In this document: positions 43,755-52,918 of the stretch, one piece after another
How the letters are laid out: each line of letters opens with the position of its first letter
How positions within the stretch are numbered: the first letter of the stretch is position 1
Assembly (NCBI RefSeq): GCF_011751765.2
Contig: NZ_CP061169.1
Location: forward strand, 2,914,001 to 2,978,000
DNA: 64,000 nt
Direction of reading: 5' to 3'
Origin: Paramicrobacterium chengjingii
GTDB lineage: Bacteria; Actinomycetota; Actinomycetes; Actinomycetales; Microbacteriaceae
Notes under the pieces: generated by a model
Databases searched by the model: none
What the model saw: the letters and a program-made list of their open reading frames with translations, nothing else
Told to the model about the DNA's origin: nothing
Program-made: the position numbers and the translations under genes

Positions 43755-44231
43755 TCACCGCGAGTCGACGCCGAGCAGACGTCGGCCCTCGGGACGCACA
43801 GCGAGCTCCGACGGCACCGGCGGTGTGTCGACCGCATCGTTGTGCAGATGACACGCGACACTGCGGTGAGGCTCCTCATCGCCGAACACCGTGCCGTCGA
43901 GCTGCGGCACGCTCTGCGCGCACGCGTCGACCACATACGGGCAGCGCGTGCGAAAGCGGCATCCGGTCGGCAACGACAGCAGATCGGGAGGCGACCCGGG
44001 AATCCCGCCGAGCTCGCGCTTGGGTCCCCGCAACGGCGGGAACGAGTGCAGCAGCCCCGCCGTGTACGGGTGCCGCGGCTCGTGGTATACCTCGCGACTG
44101 CCAGCATCCTCGACGATCTGCCGCTGCATCACCACGTCGAGCGCCGTCGTGGGCTCGTCCATAATCACCAGCTCGGGTTCGAGCGCGATCATCACGCGCT
44201 GCCGCATGCCGCCGGAGGGCTGGTGTGTTGC
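43755..44231 (-). pseudogene. Remnant of an oligopeptide ABC ATPase (OppD/DppD type)
   Basis: The frame starts abruptly at [11 protein letters not shown], the ABC signature, runs through Walker [20 protein letters not shown], then jumps to [22 protein letters not shown] and the Cys-rich oligopeptide-ATPase tail (CRFRTRCPY). The H-loop region of about 40 residues between Walker B and the tail is missing in frame, and Walker A is absent. The product cannot hydrolyse ATP. Confidence 0.82.
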
Positions 44232-44379
44232 AATGATTCTCGACGAGCTCATCGAGCGGCTCTCGACGGGCACTCCGGCACCATCCGCCATCGACCGCGC
44301 CACGCAGGCTGCTGCCGAGCTGAGTTCCTGAACCGGCGTTCGGCGCCACCCGGGATAGCATTGAACCGGAGGATCGACA

Positions 44380-44763
44380 GTGGCAGGTGCACGAACACGG
44401 GAACGCGGTGAGCTTGAGCGCGCCATCATGACGGTGCTGTGGTCGAGTGAAGCTGCTCTCAGTGCGCGCGACATCCAAGAATCCCTGAGCGGTCACGCGC
44501 CTGCATACACCACGGTGCTCACAACGCTCGATCGCCTCGAGACGAAACAGCTTGTCACACGCATCGCCGAGTCGCCCCGCAAGGTGCGCTTTTCCGCCGT
44601 GCGCTCAGAACCGGAGCAGGCCAGCCATTCGATGCACTCGGCACTTGCAGACGTCGGCGACCGTCGCGCGGCGCTCCTCAAATTCACTGGCGACCTCGAC
44701 GACGACGATCTCGCGGTGCTGCGCGACGCCATCGGTGCGCCGCGCAGAAAGCGCAGAAAGTAG
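44380..44763 (+). CDS. BlaI/MecI/CopY-family repressor
   Basis: 127 aa from a GTG with GGAGGA upstream. Winged [27 protein letters not shown] and [16 protein letters not shown], then a C-terminal dimerisation helix. Such proteins repress until an M56 peptidase or a metal signal removes them. The M56 gene follows 7 bases later, the classic repressor-protease pair. In actinobacteria this pair often adjoins CopD and cytochrome-related genes, as it does here. Confidence 0.9.
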   Translation: MAGARTRERGELERAIMTVLWSSEAALSARDIQESLSGHAPAYTTVLTTLDRLETKQLVTRIAESPRKVRFSAVRSEPEQASHSMHSALADVGDRRAALLKFTGDLDDDDLAVLRDAIGAPRRKRRK

Positions 44764-44770
44764 CAACCGG

Positions 44771-45577
44771 ATGCTGCTCTCCGCCGCCCTCGTCGCGACA
44801 GCCTTCGTGCTCATCGTCGTCACACCCACAGTGCTCAAGGCGGGGCCGTGGGCTGTGCGCCACCCGCGCACGGCACTGCTCATGTGGTTCTCCGCGTGTG
44901 CGCTCGGATGCGCCTGCGTCGTCGCCTCGATCGTCGCCGCGGTCATCGGCGGACTGATGGCCGGAGACGCTCCCGACGGCGCAACCGCGATTGCCCTCAC
45001 CGTGGGCTCCTGGCTCGGCCTCGGCATCGTGGGTGCCGCGATTGCCCTCATCGTCACGACCACCGAGCCCATCGTGCACGCATCGAGAGTGTCGTTGAGC
45101 GACGTCGTTCCCGCACACGGTTCCGTCGACGAGCGGCGCGCGCTCACTCTCGCACGCATCACGAGCAATGACGTGGTCGCCTGCTCGCTTCCGGGAAGAG
45201 ACCCGGCCATCATCATTCCGTCGAGACTCGAGGCCGCGCTGACCCGCCCCCAGCTTCAGGCGGTGATCGCCCACGAGTACGCGCACCTTCGTGGCCGCCA
45301 CCACCTGCTGAAGGCCGTCGCCTCCATCAACACAGCGTGCCTTCCGCCTCGGTTGCGCGCCGGCCGCGAGCTCAAGCGTGCGACGACCCTACTGCTCGAG
45401 CTCATCGCCGACGATGCCGCAGCCAAACAAGCGGGCCCAGTTCACCTCGCCAATGCTCTCGCGGCGATCGGAGATCTCACGGGTGACGCCGGGCTGCACC
45501 TGCGCGCCGAGCGTCTCGCAATACGGCGCTGGCCGCGATCGCGTTCGCGCCGCGTGCCCGTTGCGATCAAGATCTGA
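44771..45577 (+). CDS. M56/BlaR1-like membrane metalloprotease
   Basis: 268 aa from the ATG at 44771. N-terminal membrane segments (residues 1-20, 35-60, 75-95) and a zinc protease motif HEYAH (H168-H172). It lacks the penicillin-binding sensor domain of BlaR1. It probably cleaves or inactivates the BlaI-type repressor next to it upon an envelope or redox signal. Its last 11 bases overlap the convergent CopD gene. Confidence 0.85.
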   Translation: MLLSAALVATAFVLIVVTPTVLKAGPWAVRHPRTALLMWFSACALGCACVVASIVAAVIGGLMAGDAPDGATAIALTVGSWLGLGIVGAAIALIVTTTEPIVHASRVSLSDVVPAHGSVDERRALTLARITSNDVVACSLPGRDPAIIIPSRLEAALTRPQLQAVIAHEYAHLRGRHHLLKAVASINTACLPPRLRAGRELKRATTLLLELIADDAAAKQAGPVHLANALAAIGDLTGDAGLHLRAERLAIRRWPRSRSRRVPVAIKI

Positions 45578-46538
45578 CGGGCACCGCCAGCGCGGCGGGG
45601 GCTGCGGCATCCACTCCTGAATGCCCATGCGGATCGGCATCAGAGAGCAAGCCGCTGATCACCACGACAACGACGAGCAGCGCAGCCTCGATGAGCACCG
45701 CATACCGAAGCGCTGCCCACGCGGCCTCGTCGTTGGGCTGCCGCTCGATGAGCGGCAGCAGTCTGCGCCTATTCCAGCCAGCGGCGACGCCGACGCAGAG
45801 CACGAGCACCGTCTTCACCACGAGAATGCGACCATATGACGTCGACACGAGTGCCTCGGGTTCGTCGAACACGAGCACGGCGAGGGCAACACCCGCGACC
45901 GTGAGAACGATCACCGTCACCAGCGCAATCGTCGAGAATCGCACTGTCACGTGCGCAGCCTCCGTCGCGATGCCACCCCGTTCGCCCGCCCGCACGCCAG
46001 CGTAGTAGAGCGCAAGCGCGCACGTGCCCCCAACCCAGAACGCCGCAACCTGCAGATGCACGATGTCGACGATCTGAATCAGCCACATCGGCTCGACGCT
46101 CTGTGTGTGCCCCAGCAGAACCGGAACGGATGCCGCTGCCGCCGCCGCGAGCACGGCGGCCACTCCCGCTACGACCGGCACGCCCCCGCGACGACGCACG
46201 GCGAGCATGACGAGAGCAAAGGCGATGCCGACGACAGAGAGAACACCGGATGCCGCAAGCTGCCACCAGACCGCCGAAACCCACGCAACGGGGTGAACGA
46301 CGTCCACGAGGTTCCGGCCTGAAACACGCAGTGCCTGGGTGACGACGAGCAGCGGCGCGAGCACAATGGCAGCAACTCCCGCGGCAGATCGAACTCGTCG
46401 GAGCATCCGCGGTGTCGACCTCAGCCGCACCACGAGCACCTCGCAGAACACCACCCCGGCAAACACAAGTGTTGCGAGCGTGTGCGCAATCTGAACGAGC
46501 AGCGCGACGTTCTCGGTGATGGGCGACGTCGCGAACAT
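45567..46538 (-). CDS. CopD-family copper resistance membrane protein
   Basis: 323 aa from the ATG at 46536-46538, which shares a base with the stop of the upstream gene (TGATG). About eight membrane segments, with histidines placed as in CopD (LVQIAHTLATLVFAG, IVHLQVAAFWVGG). Likely moves copper across the membrane or supports oxidase copper supply. Confidence 0.82.
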   Translation of the reverse strand: MFATSPITENVALLVQIAHTLATLVFAGVVFCEVLVVRLRSTPRMLRRVRSAAGVAAIVLAPLLVVTQALRVSGRNLVDVVHPVAWVSAVWWQLAASGVLSVVGIAFALVMLAVRRRGGVPVVAGVAAVLAAAAAASVPVLLGHTQSVEPMWLIQIVDIVHLQVAAFWVGGTCALALYYAGVRAGERGGIATEAAHVTVRFSTIALVTVIVLTVAGVALAVLVFDEPEALVSTSYGRILVVKTVLVLCVGVAAGWNRRRLLPLIERQPNDEAAWAALRYAVLIEAALLVVVVVISGLLSDADPHGHSGVDAAAPAALAVPVRS

Positions 46539-47119
46539 CAGCTCGCCATCATGGGCCAGCACATCACGACCATACCCACGCACATCGCCCCATTCGCCGA
46601 TGCATGCAGCCGTCCTCCGCCGTCGCGGCGCAGCGCGGTGAGACAGAACAGCACTCCAGCGGCGATCAGCAGCGCGACGAGCACGGAGCCGCTCAGTCCG
46701 GCGATGGGCCCGAGCATCCCGTGGCTATGTCCCGTGGCCGCGACCGGGGCCGCATCGCCCTCCGCCGCGGCCGTCGGGCCCATGGCGACGACCATCCAGA
46801 CCATCACGAGCATCATCACCAGGTGCGACAGTTGATGCAATGCGAAATGCGGGGATGCCTCGCCGCGTCGCCATTTCCACGCGATCCGTCCGGCGAACCA
46901 GGCACTAGCTGCGCCGAACACGAGGGCTTGAGGAAGAGCCGGAATGCTGCTCCACCACGGCCAGCACATGGCAACCATGTCGAGGCTCATGATGACGTGC
47001 AGCACGTGACCCGTTGCCTGCTCGATGCTTCGGCTTGCCGCCGTGAGGCCGAGTGAATGCAGCCCAGTTAGGGCGAAAATGAGCGAGAGCGACCACTGAA
47101 GCCACGCGCCCTCGACCAT
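46538..47119 (-). CDS. DUF5134 membrane protein
   Basis: 193 aa from the ATG at 47117-47119 with GGGAGA upstream. Six hydrophobic segments rich in His and Met (HVIMSLDMVAMCWPW, HQLSHLVMMLVMVWM, CWPMM), a composition that fits copper binding. Coupled to the CopD gene and divergent from the oxidase-assembly gene. Function unproven. Confidence 0.78.
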   Translation of the reverse strand: MVEGAWLQWSLSLIFALTGLHSLGLTAASRSIEQATGHVLHVIMSLDMVAMCWPWWSSIPALPQALVFGAASAWFAGRIAWKWRRGEASPHFALHQLSHLVMMLVMVWMVVAMGPTAAAEGDAAPVAATGHSHGMLGPIAGLSGSVLVALLIAAGVLFCLTALRRDGGGRLHASANGAMCVGMVVMCWPMMAS

Positions 47120-47151
47120 GCCATTCTCCCGCTTGCCAGCATCCGTTTTAA

Positions 47152-47170
47152 CTACTATCTCATGTAGAAT
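47152..47170 (+). promoter_or_regulatory. Promoter with BlaI-like dyad, probably leaderless
   Basis: CTAC-N8-GTAG (47152-47167) overlaps a near-consensus -10 TAGAAT (47165-47170). Only 8 bases separate the -10 from the GTG start of the oxidase-assembly gene, so the mRNA probably has no leader. The dyad has the TAC/GTA character of BlaI/CopY operators and a BlaI gene is 2.8 kb away. Confidence 0.5.
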
Positions 47171-47178
47171 TAGCAATT

Positions 47179-49290
47179 GTGCAACTCCGACTCTCCGATG
47201 CAACAGCGAGCGCCGCCGCGGCTCCCGTGATCCACAGAAGTCGCGGCCTCATCGGTGCCGTGTCGGTACTCAGCCTCGCCGTACTTCTCGCTTTTCCGGT
47301 CGCGACGGCGGTGCTGGCGGGCGACGCTCCCTATACCGCTGTGGTCTCGGGCTTCCCCGGCCTCGACGTCGCGGTTGCCACAACGATCGCGCACACGATC
47401 GCCGGAATCACCTCGACGGCAACGGTCGGCGCGCTCGTCGCACTGCTGTTTCTTCGCGACGCACGCGGCACAACATCGACCAGGGTACCCACGGGAGTTG
47501 GCCTCACCGTTCTGCGCGTCGCGTCGGCCATCTGGTCGGTGACGGCCGGCGCGCTCGTCGTTCTCGAAGCCGCCGACGCCAATGGTGTTCCGTTGTCGAA
47601 GCTCAACGAGCCGGGTGCGTTCGCATACCTCTACAGCGCGAGCGACCACCCCATCGCCTGGACGTTCACGTTCGTGCTCGCGGGCCTCGTGTGCGTCGCC
47701 AGTCAGTTCGCAACGCGCTGGACCAGTCTGCTCATTCCGCTCGCGGCTGCCGTGCTCGGGCTGCTCGCGCCCGCTGCCGTCGGACAGCTGCTTGTCGGGC
47801 AGAACCACGACCTCGGCGGAGACTCGGGCTACCTTCTGACAATTGCCGCCGCAGTGCACTTCGGAGTACTCATTGTCGCGGCCGCACGCGTTGCAACGGG
47901 CCAGCTGATGCCGCCACGCATGCTCAAGCGATTCACCGGCATCGTGGCGGTGAGCCTCGCCGTGATGATCGTGACCGACCCGATCGTCTCTCTCTTCAAA
48001 CTTTCGGGCACCGGCATCCTCGATTCCATGACGGGGTGGCAAGTCATCGCGCGCAGCGCCGTGCTGCTCGTCGACGCCATCGTCATCGCTGTGCTTGTTC
48101 TCAGACTGCGTTCAGGCAGGCTCACGGATCGCACCCTCACCACCAGCTTCGCGCTTGCGGGACTCTGCGCCGCAGCGTGGACAGCTGTGGACGTGGCGAT
48201 CAGCCGCATCCCTCCCCCCAACTACTTTCAGGCGACGTCGATCGCCGAGGTCTACATGGGCTTCAACACTCCGGATGCCCCGACACCGCTCGTGTTGTTC
48301 ACGCACTGGCGCATCAACATTCTGTTCGTCGCCATCGCGATCGCCGCCATCGCCGTCTACCTGATCGCCGCGCGCACGCTGCGCAAACGCGGCGATGCGT
48401 GGCCCGTCGGGCGCACCATCGCGTGGATCACCGGCTGGGCAATAGTGGTGTTCATCACCAGCTCCGGCTTCGGCCGGTATTCGGCACCCGACTTCGCCAT
48501 TCACATGATCGTGCACATGACGCTCAACATGCTCGCACCGATGTTCCTGGTGCTCGGCGGAGTCGTCACACTGCTGCTACGCGCTTCGAAACCCACGCGA
48601 ACGGGTCCGGCGGGACCGCACGAGTGGATCTCACGGGTTCTCACGTGGAAGCCGCTGCAACTCATCTTCAACCCGCTTCTGGTGTTCATCGGTTACATCG
48701 CGTCGTACTACGCGCTGTACTTCAGCCCAATCTTCGGCGATTACATGCGCTTTCACTGGGCGCACCAGCTCATGAACGTGCACTTTCTCGTGATCGGGTA
48801 CCTGTTCTACTCGCTCGTGATCGGCGTCGACCGGCCGCCCCGCCCGCTTCCGCACATCGGCAAACTCGGCTACGTTCTCGCGGCGATGCCGTTTCACGCA
48901 TTCTTCGGGGTCATTCTCATGACCAGCAACGACATCGTCGCCGAAACTTTCTACCGCTACCTCGACATGCCCTGGGCAAATCTCGCCGCATCGCAGTACG
49001 CGGGCGGGGGCATTGCCTGGGCTGGGGGCGAGATTCCGCTGATGATCGTCATCGTTGTGCTTGCCGTTCAATGGTCACGGCAAGACGGTCGCGAAGCGAA
49101 ACGCGTCGACCGGCACATCGACACGGGTCGAGACGATGAATTCGACGATTACAACGCCATGCTCGCCTCGCTCAGAGACCGCCAGCCCTCCGTCGGCCCG
49201 AGCCCTCAAACAGAGAACGCAGACGCACCCGGTGCCGAAGAAGCCGACAGTACACACGCCGACAACGCAGAAGCGCGAGTTGAGACATGA
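47179..49290 (+). CDS. CopD/cytochrome c oxidase assembly (CtaG-like) fusion protein
   Basis: 703 aa. The N-terminal half has about nine membrane segments with a CopD-like region; the C-terminal half matches the caa3-type CtaG family (HMIVHMTLNMLAPMFLVLGG, HWAHQLMNVHFLVIGYLF, MPFHAFFGVILM) with conserved membrane histidines. It probably delivers copper to the terminal oxidase. Its stop overlaps the ATG of the copper ATPase gene. Confidence 0.88.
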   Translation: MQLRLSDATASAAAAPVIHRSRGLIGAVSVLSLAVLLAFPVATAVLAGDAPYTAVVSGFPGLDVAVATTIAHTIAGITSTATVGALVALLFLRDARGTTSTRVPTGVGLTVLRVASAIWSVTAGALVVLEAADANGVPLSKLNEPGAFAYLYSASDHPIAWTFTFVLAGLVCVASQFATRWTSLLIPLAAAVLGLLAPAAVGQLLVGQNHDLGGDSGYLLTIAAAVHFGVLIVAAARVATGQLMPPRMLKRFTGIVAVSLAVMIVTDPIVSLFKLSGTGILDSMTGWQVIARSAVLLVDAIVIAVLVLRLRSGRLTDRTLTTSFALAGLCAAAWTAVDVAISRIPPPNYFQATSIAEVYMGFNTPDAPTPLVLFTHWRINILFVAIAIAAIAVYLIAARTLRKRGDAWPVGRTIAWITGWAIVVFITSSGFGRYSAPDFAIHMIVHMTLNMLAPMFLVLGGVVTLLLRASKPTRTGPAGPHEWISRVLTWKPLQLIFNPLLVFIGYIASYYALYFSPIFGDYMRFHWAHQLMNVHFLVIGYLFYSLVIGVDRPPRPLPHIGKLGYVLAAMPFHAFFGVILMTSNDIVAETFYRYLDMPWANLAASQYAGGGIAWAGGEIPLMIVIVVLAVQWSRQDGREAKRVDRHIDTGRDDEFDDYNAMLASLRDRQPSVGPSPQTENADAPGAEEADSTHADNAEARVET

Positions 49291-51590
49291 CCGCAGAATC
49301 CTTGATGGTGCCCTCGGGCGGCGCGACACGTGTCGTCGCCGACGCCGCGCTCGATCTCGATATTTCCGGAATGACCTGCGCCGCCTGCGCCCGTCGCGTC
49401 GAACGCACACTCAATAAGCTCGACGGGGCGAGCGCAACCGTGAACTATGCAACAGAGCGCGCCCGTGTGCACGGGATCGGGGAAGCGGATGCCGCCCAGG
49501 CGATCGCACGCGTCGAGAAAGCCGGCTATGGCGCGCACGTTCATGATGACTCCGATGACACGTGGTCGAAGCGAGCGACCGAGAACCGCATCACGTCGCT
49601 GCGTCGTCGCCTCGTGGTGTCGGCGCTGCTCACCGTGCCGCTCATGGACATCACGATTGTGCTCGCCCTCGTTCCAGGCTGGCGGTTCCCCGGTTGGGAG
49701 CTCGTGTGCGTGCTCGCAGCACTGCCGATCGTGACATGGGCGGCATGGCCGTTCCACCGAGCGACGCTGCGCAATCTGCGCCACGGCTCGGTGAGCATGG
49801 ACACGCTGGTCTCGCTCGGCATCGCCGCATCGTTTGGCTGGGCTGTGCTGTCGCTGCTGCTCGGGTTCGGCGATACCGGCGACCCGGGGTTCTGGTTGGG
49901 CTTTGGCATGACTCCAGCAGGAGCAAGTTCGATCTACCTCGACGTTGCGGCAGGCATGACGACATTTCAGCTGGCCGGCCGCTATTTCGAGACGCGCTCG
50001 CGCCGCAAGGCAGGCGATGTGCTCGGTGCTCTCGGCGCGCTCGCTGCAACGCACGTGCGCATTCGTCGAGGCACCACCGACCGCGGTGACACTGTCGACG
50101 TTGTCGAGCCCATCGCCGCGTTGAACGCCGGCAACCATGTAGTCGTGTTGCCCGGAGAGACGATTCCCGCCGACGGCGAGGTTCTCGAAGGCAATGCCGC
50201 CGTCGACACCAGCATGATGACGGGAGAACCTGTCCCCGTCGAAGTCTCCCCCGGCTCCGCTGTGACGGGCGGAACCGTGAGCACGAACGGATGGCTGCTG
50301 CTGCGAGCGTCAGCAGTCGGCGCCAACTCTCAACTTGCCCAGATGGCTGCCCTAGCCGAGCGAGCGCAAGCACGCAAAGCAGGTGTGCAGACGCTCGTCG
50401 ACCGCATCACCGGGTACGTCGTTCCGGCCGTGATCACGCTTGCTGTCATTGTCACTGTTGTCTGGACACTCTCGGGAACTCCGTTTACCCGTGCGTTCGG
50501 CATCGGCATCTCTGTGCTGATCATCGCCTGCCCCTGTGCGCTCGGGCTCGCGACCCCGACTGCGCTCATGGTCGGCATCGGCCGGGGCGCGCGCCTCGGC
50601 ATCCTGATCAAAGGTCACGACGCCCTTGAGGCGAGCGGAATGATCTCAACCGTGGTTCTCGACAAAACAGGAACGCTGACAACGGGGCGGATGTCGGTGC
50701 ACGCCGTGACCGCGACGACGTCGATGCCCGTTCACGAGGTGCTGCGCGTGGCAGCAGCGGTCGAACGCGGGTCAGAACATGCCGTGGCTACGGCGATTCT
50801 GGCTGAGGCAGAGCGACGAATTTCGGACGTGCCTGGCGCGAGCGACTTCACGACCCATCCGGGTCTCGGAGTCCATGCACGCGTAGATGATCACGACGTG
50901 ATCGTCGGAAGCCCCGCGTTCATGCGTGAGTGCGACGTCGAGCTGACGTCGGTCGATGCCGCGATCGATGCCGCTGTCGATGGTGCTCGCACGGTTGTGG
51001 TTGTCGCAATCGATGCGTGTGTCGTTGGAGTAATCGAAATCGCCGACACGATCAAATCGGATGCTGCCGAAGCCGTCGCCGCATTGCGGTCTCAGGGAAT
51101 TCGCACAGTTCTGCTCACGGGAGACTCAGAGCGCGCCGCCCACCGCATTGCTGCCGAAGCTGGCATCGACGAGGTGCATGCGGGTGTTCGTCCTGCCCAG
51201 AAGGCCGATGTCATTCGCGAGCTGCAGGGGGGCGGCACGAAGGTGGCGATGGTGGGCGACGGCATCAATGATGCTGTGGCTCTTGCAGCCGCTGATTTGG
51301 GTCTCGCCATTGCGACGGGAACCGACATTGCGATGAAATCTGCAGACATCATCGTTGTGCGTGACGACCTGTTCGCCGTCCCTGAGGCGATTGCGCTGGC
51401 TCGACGTACGCGTCGCACAATCCGCTGGAATCTGGGGTGGGCGTTCGGTTACAACCTAGCCGCGTTGCCGATCGCGGCGATCGGCCTGCTGAATCCGCTC
51501 ATCGCGGCGGCAGCCATGAGCCTGTCGAGTGTGTTGGTGGTATCGAACAGTCTTCGCTTGCAGAACGTCAGCCTGCGGCGGCGCTCTTAG
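49287..51590 (+). CDS. Copper-type heavy-metal P-type ATPase
   Basis: 767 aa. N-terminal metal-binding domain with MTCAAC (C31, C34), eight membrane segments including CPC (near 413), phosphorylation motif DKTGTLT (near 458), SEHAVA in place of the usual SEHP, and hinge GDGINDAVAL. Likely exports Cu(I), or supplies it across the membrane for oxidase assembly given the coupled upstream gene. Confidence 0.92.
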   Translation: MTAESLMVPSGGATRVVADAALDLDISGMTCAACARRVERTLNKLDGASATVNYATERARVHGIGEADAAQAIARVEKAGYGAHVHDDSDDTWSKRATENRITSLRRRLVVSALLTVPLMDITIVLALVPGWRFPGWELVCVLAALPIVTWAAWPFHRATLRNLRHGSVSMDTLVSLGIAASFGWAVLSLLLGFGDTGDPGFWLGFGMTPAGASSIYLDVAAGMTTFQLAGRYFETRSRRKAGDVLGALGALAATHVRIRRGTTDRGDTVDVVEPIAALNAGNHVVVLPGETIPADGEVLEGNAAVDTSMMTGEPVPVEVSPGSAVTGGTVSTNGWLLLRASAVGANSQLAQMAALAERAQARKAGVQTLVDRITGYVVPAVITLAVIVTVVWTLSGTPFTRAFGIGISVLIIACPCALGLATPTALMVGIGRGARLGILIKGHDALEASGMISTVVLDKTGTLTTGRMSVHAVTATTSMPVHEVLRVAAAVERGSEHAVATAILAEAERRISDVPGASDFTTHPGLGVHARVDDHDVIVGSPAFMRECDVELTSVDAAIDAAVDGARTVVVVAIDACVVGVIEIADTIKSDAAEAVAALRSQGIRTVLLTGDSERAAHRIAAEAGIDEVHAGVRPAQKADVIRELQGGGTKVAMVGDGINDAVALAAADLGLAIATGTDIAMKSADIIVVRDDLFAVPEAIALARRTRRTIRWNLGWAFGYNLAALPIAAIGLLNPLIAAAAMSLSSVLVVSNSLRLQNVSLRRRS

Positions 51591-51715
51591 CACAGCGGCG
51601 TCCGACTGTGCAGGGCTCGTTTCGCAAATACTGGCACCGTCCTGAGCTCTCGCATCTCGATCAGCGCTCGTGTTGCATCAGGCATGATTGAGACTGAAGA
51701 GTTCAGGAGGTTCCG

Positions 51716-52831
51716 ATGCCGCAGCGAGCACCAGGAGAACCAGCGATTCGTCGCATCAATCGATTTCGGCGACAAAGCGGTGGGCAGCCGATGCCAACAG
51801 CAGGCAGGCCGCACCTGACGCAGTATGTCACCAACGGCCATCCCGCGCGGCAACCCGAGGGCACCCCCGTAACCGACGCACTGCGATTTTCACATGGCAA
51901 TGCCGGCAATATGGCTATGTTGTTCTACCCCACACCCACGTCCTCAGAAATCTCAGAGCTCGCCGAGGCGTGGACTTTGCACCCTCTGCTGCGCGAAGAC
52001 CTGATGAATGCGCGCCAACGCCCCAAACTCGAGCGATACGGCAACGTACTCTTCCTTGTCGCACGCTCGGCGCGTTACATCGATGAGGCAGAAGAGGTGG
52101 ACTTCGCTGAGTTCCACGTCCTCGTCCGTCCCGGCGCGGTCGCTGTGCTGTGTCAGGACCTACGGTGGATCGATGGCACAGAAGGCTCAGACTTCGTCGA
52201 GGGTCAGGCATCGACGCTCGACCGCCGGGAGCGAACGCTACTTGCCGATGAGAACCTTTTGAAGCTTGGCCCTGAAGCCGTCCTTTACAGACTCCTTGAT
52301 GCCATCGTCGATGGGTACTCCCCGGTTCTGCAAGGTCTGGCGATCGACAAAGAGCAGATCGAACGCCAGGTCTTTAGCGGCGATGCCGCGGTGGCGGAGC
52401 GCATCTACCGACTCAGTCAAGAGGTGGTTGACATGCAGCAGACCGTCTCATCATTGACCGAGGTGCTCGACTCGTTGCGCGCCGGTTTTGCCAAGCACAA
52501 CATCCCCGACGAACTCCAGTCCTATCTCGGCGACGTCTCCGACCACCTGACGCGAGCCCACTCACGCTCATCTGACCTGCGCGAGTCGCTCTCGCAGATT
52601 CTCAACGTGAACGCGACGCTCGTGGCCCAGCGCCAAAACGAAGATATGAAGAAGATCTCAGGCTGGGCGGCCATTCTTTTCGCGCCCACGCTGATCGGCG
52701 CAATATACGGAATGAACTTCGATGTGATGCCCGAGCTTCACTGGGCATTTGGTTACCCGATGGCCGTTGGACTGATGGTCGCTTTCGCAGTGTTGCTGTA
52801 CGTAATCTTCAAGCGACGCAAATGGATGTAA
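51716..52831 (+). CDS. corA: CorA-family Mg2+/Co2+ transporter
   Basis: 371 aa with CAGGAGG upstream. Large cytoplasmic domain, then two C-terminal membrane helices with the pore signature YGMNF (about 331-335) and a basic end FKRRKWM. The N-terminal about 60 residues are Arg/Pro/Gln-rich and longer than in most CorA proteins. Likely imports Mg2+. Stands alone. Confidence 0.9.
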   Translation: MPQRAPGEPAIRRINRFRRQSGGQPMPTAGRPHLTQYVTNGHPARQPEGTPVTDALRFSHGNAGNMAMLFYPTPTSSEISELAEAWTLHPLLREDLMNARQRPKLERYGNVLFLVARSARYIDEAEEVDFAEFHVLVRPGAVAVLCQDLRWIDGTEGSDFVEGQASTLDRRERTLLADENLLKLGPEAVLYRLLDAIVDGYSPVLQGLAIDKEQIERQVFSGDAAVAERIYRLSQEVVDMQQTVSSLTEVLDSLRAGFAKHNIPDELQSYLGDVSDHLTRAHSRSSDLRESLSQILNVNATLVAQRQNEDMKKISGWAAILFAPTLIGAIYGMNFDVMPELHWAFGYPMAVGLMVAFAVLLYVIFKRRKWM

Positions 52832-52918
52832 CGCGCCATCCGCAACCAGGGCTTCCACATATTTCGTGCGAGAATCGGCTAAACAACACAGCTAGCTTTT
52901 CGTTATAGCGCACGTCGG

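Noticed and set aside
44233..44331. Short plus-strand frame ([19 protein letters not shown]...) before the BlaI gene.
   Set aside because: No ribosome-binding site or family match; may be a remnant but cannot be supported.
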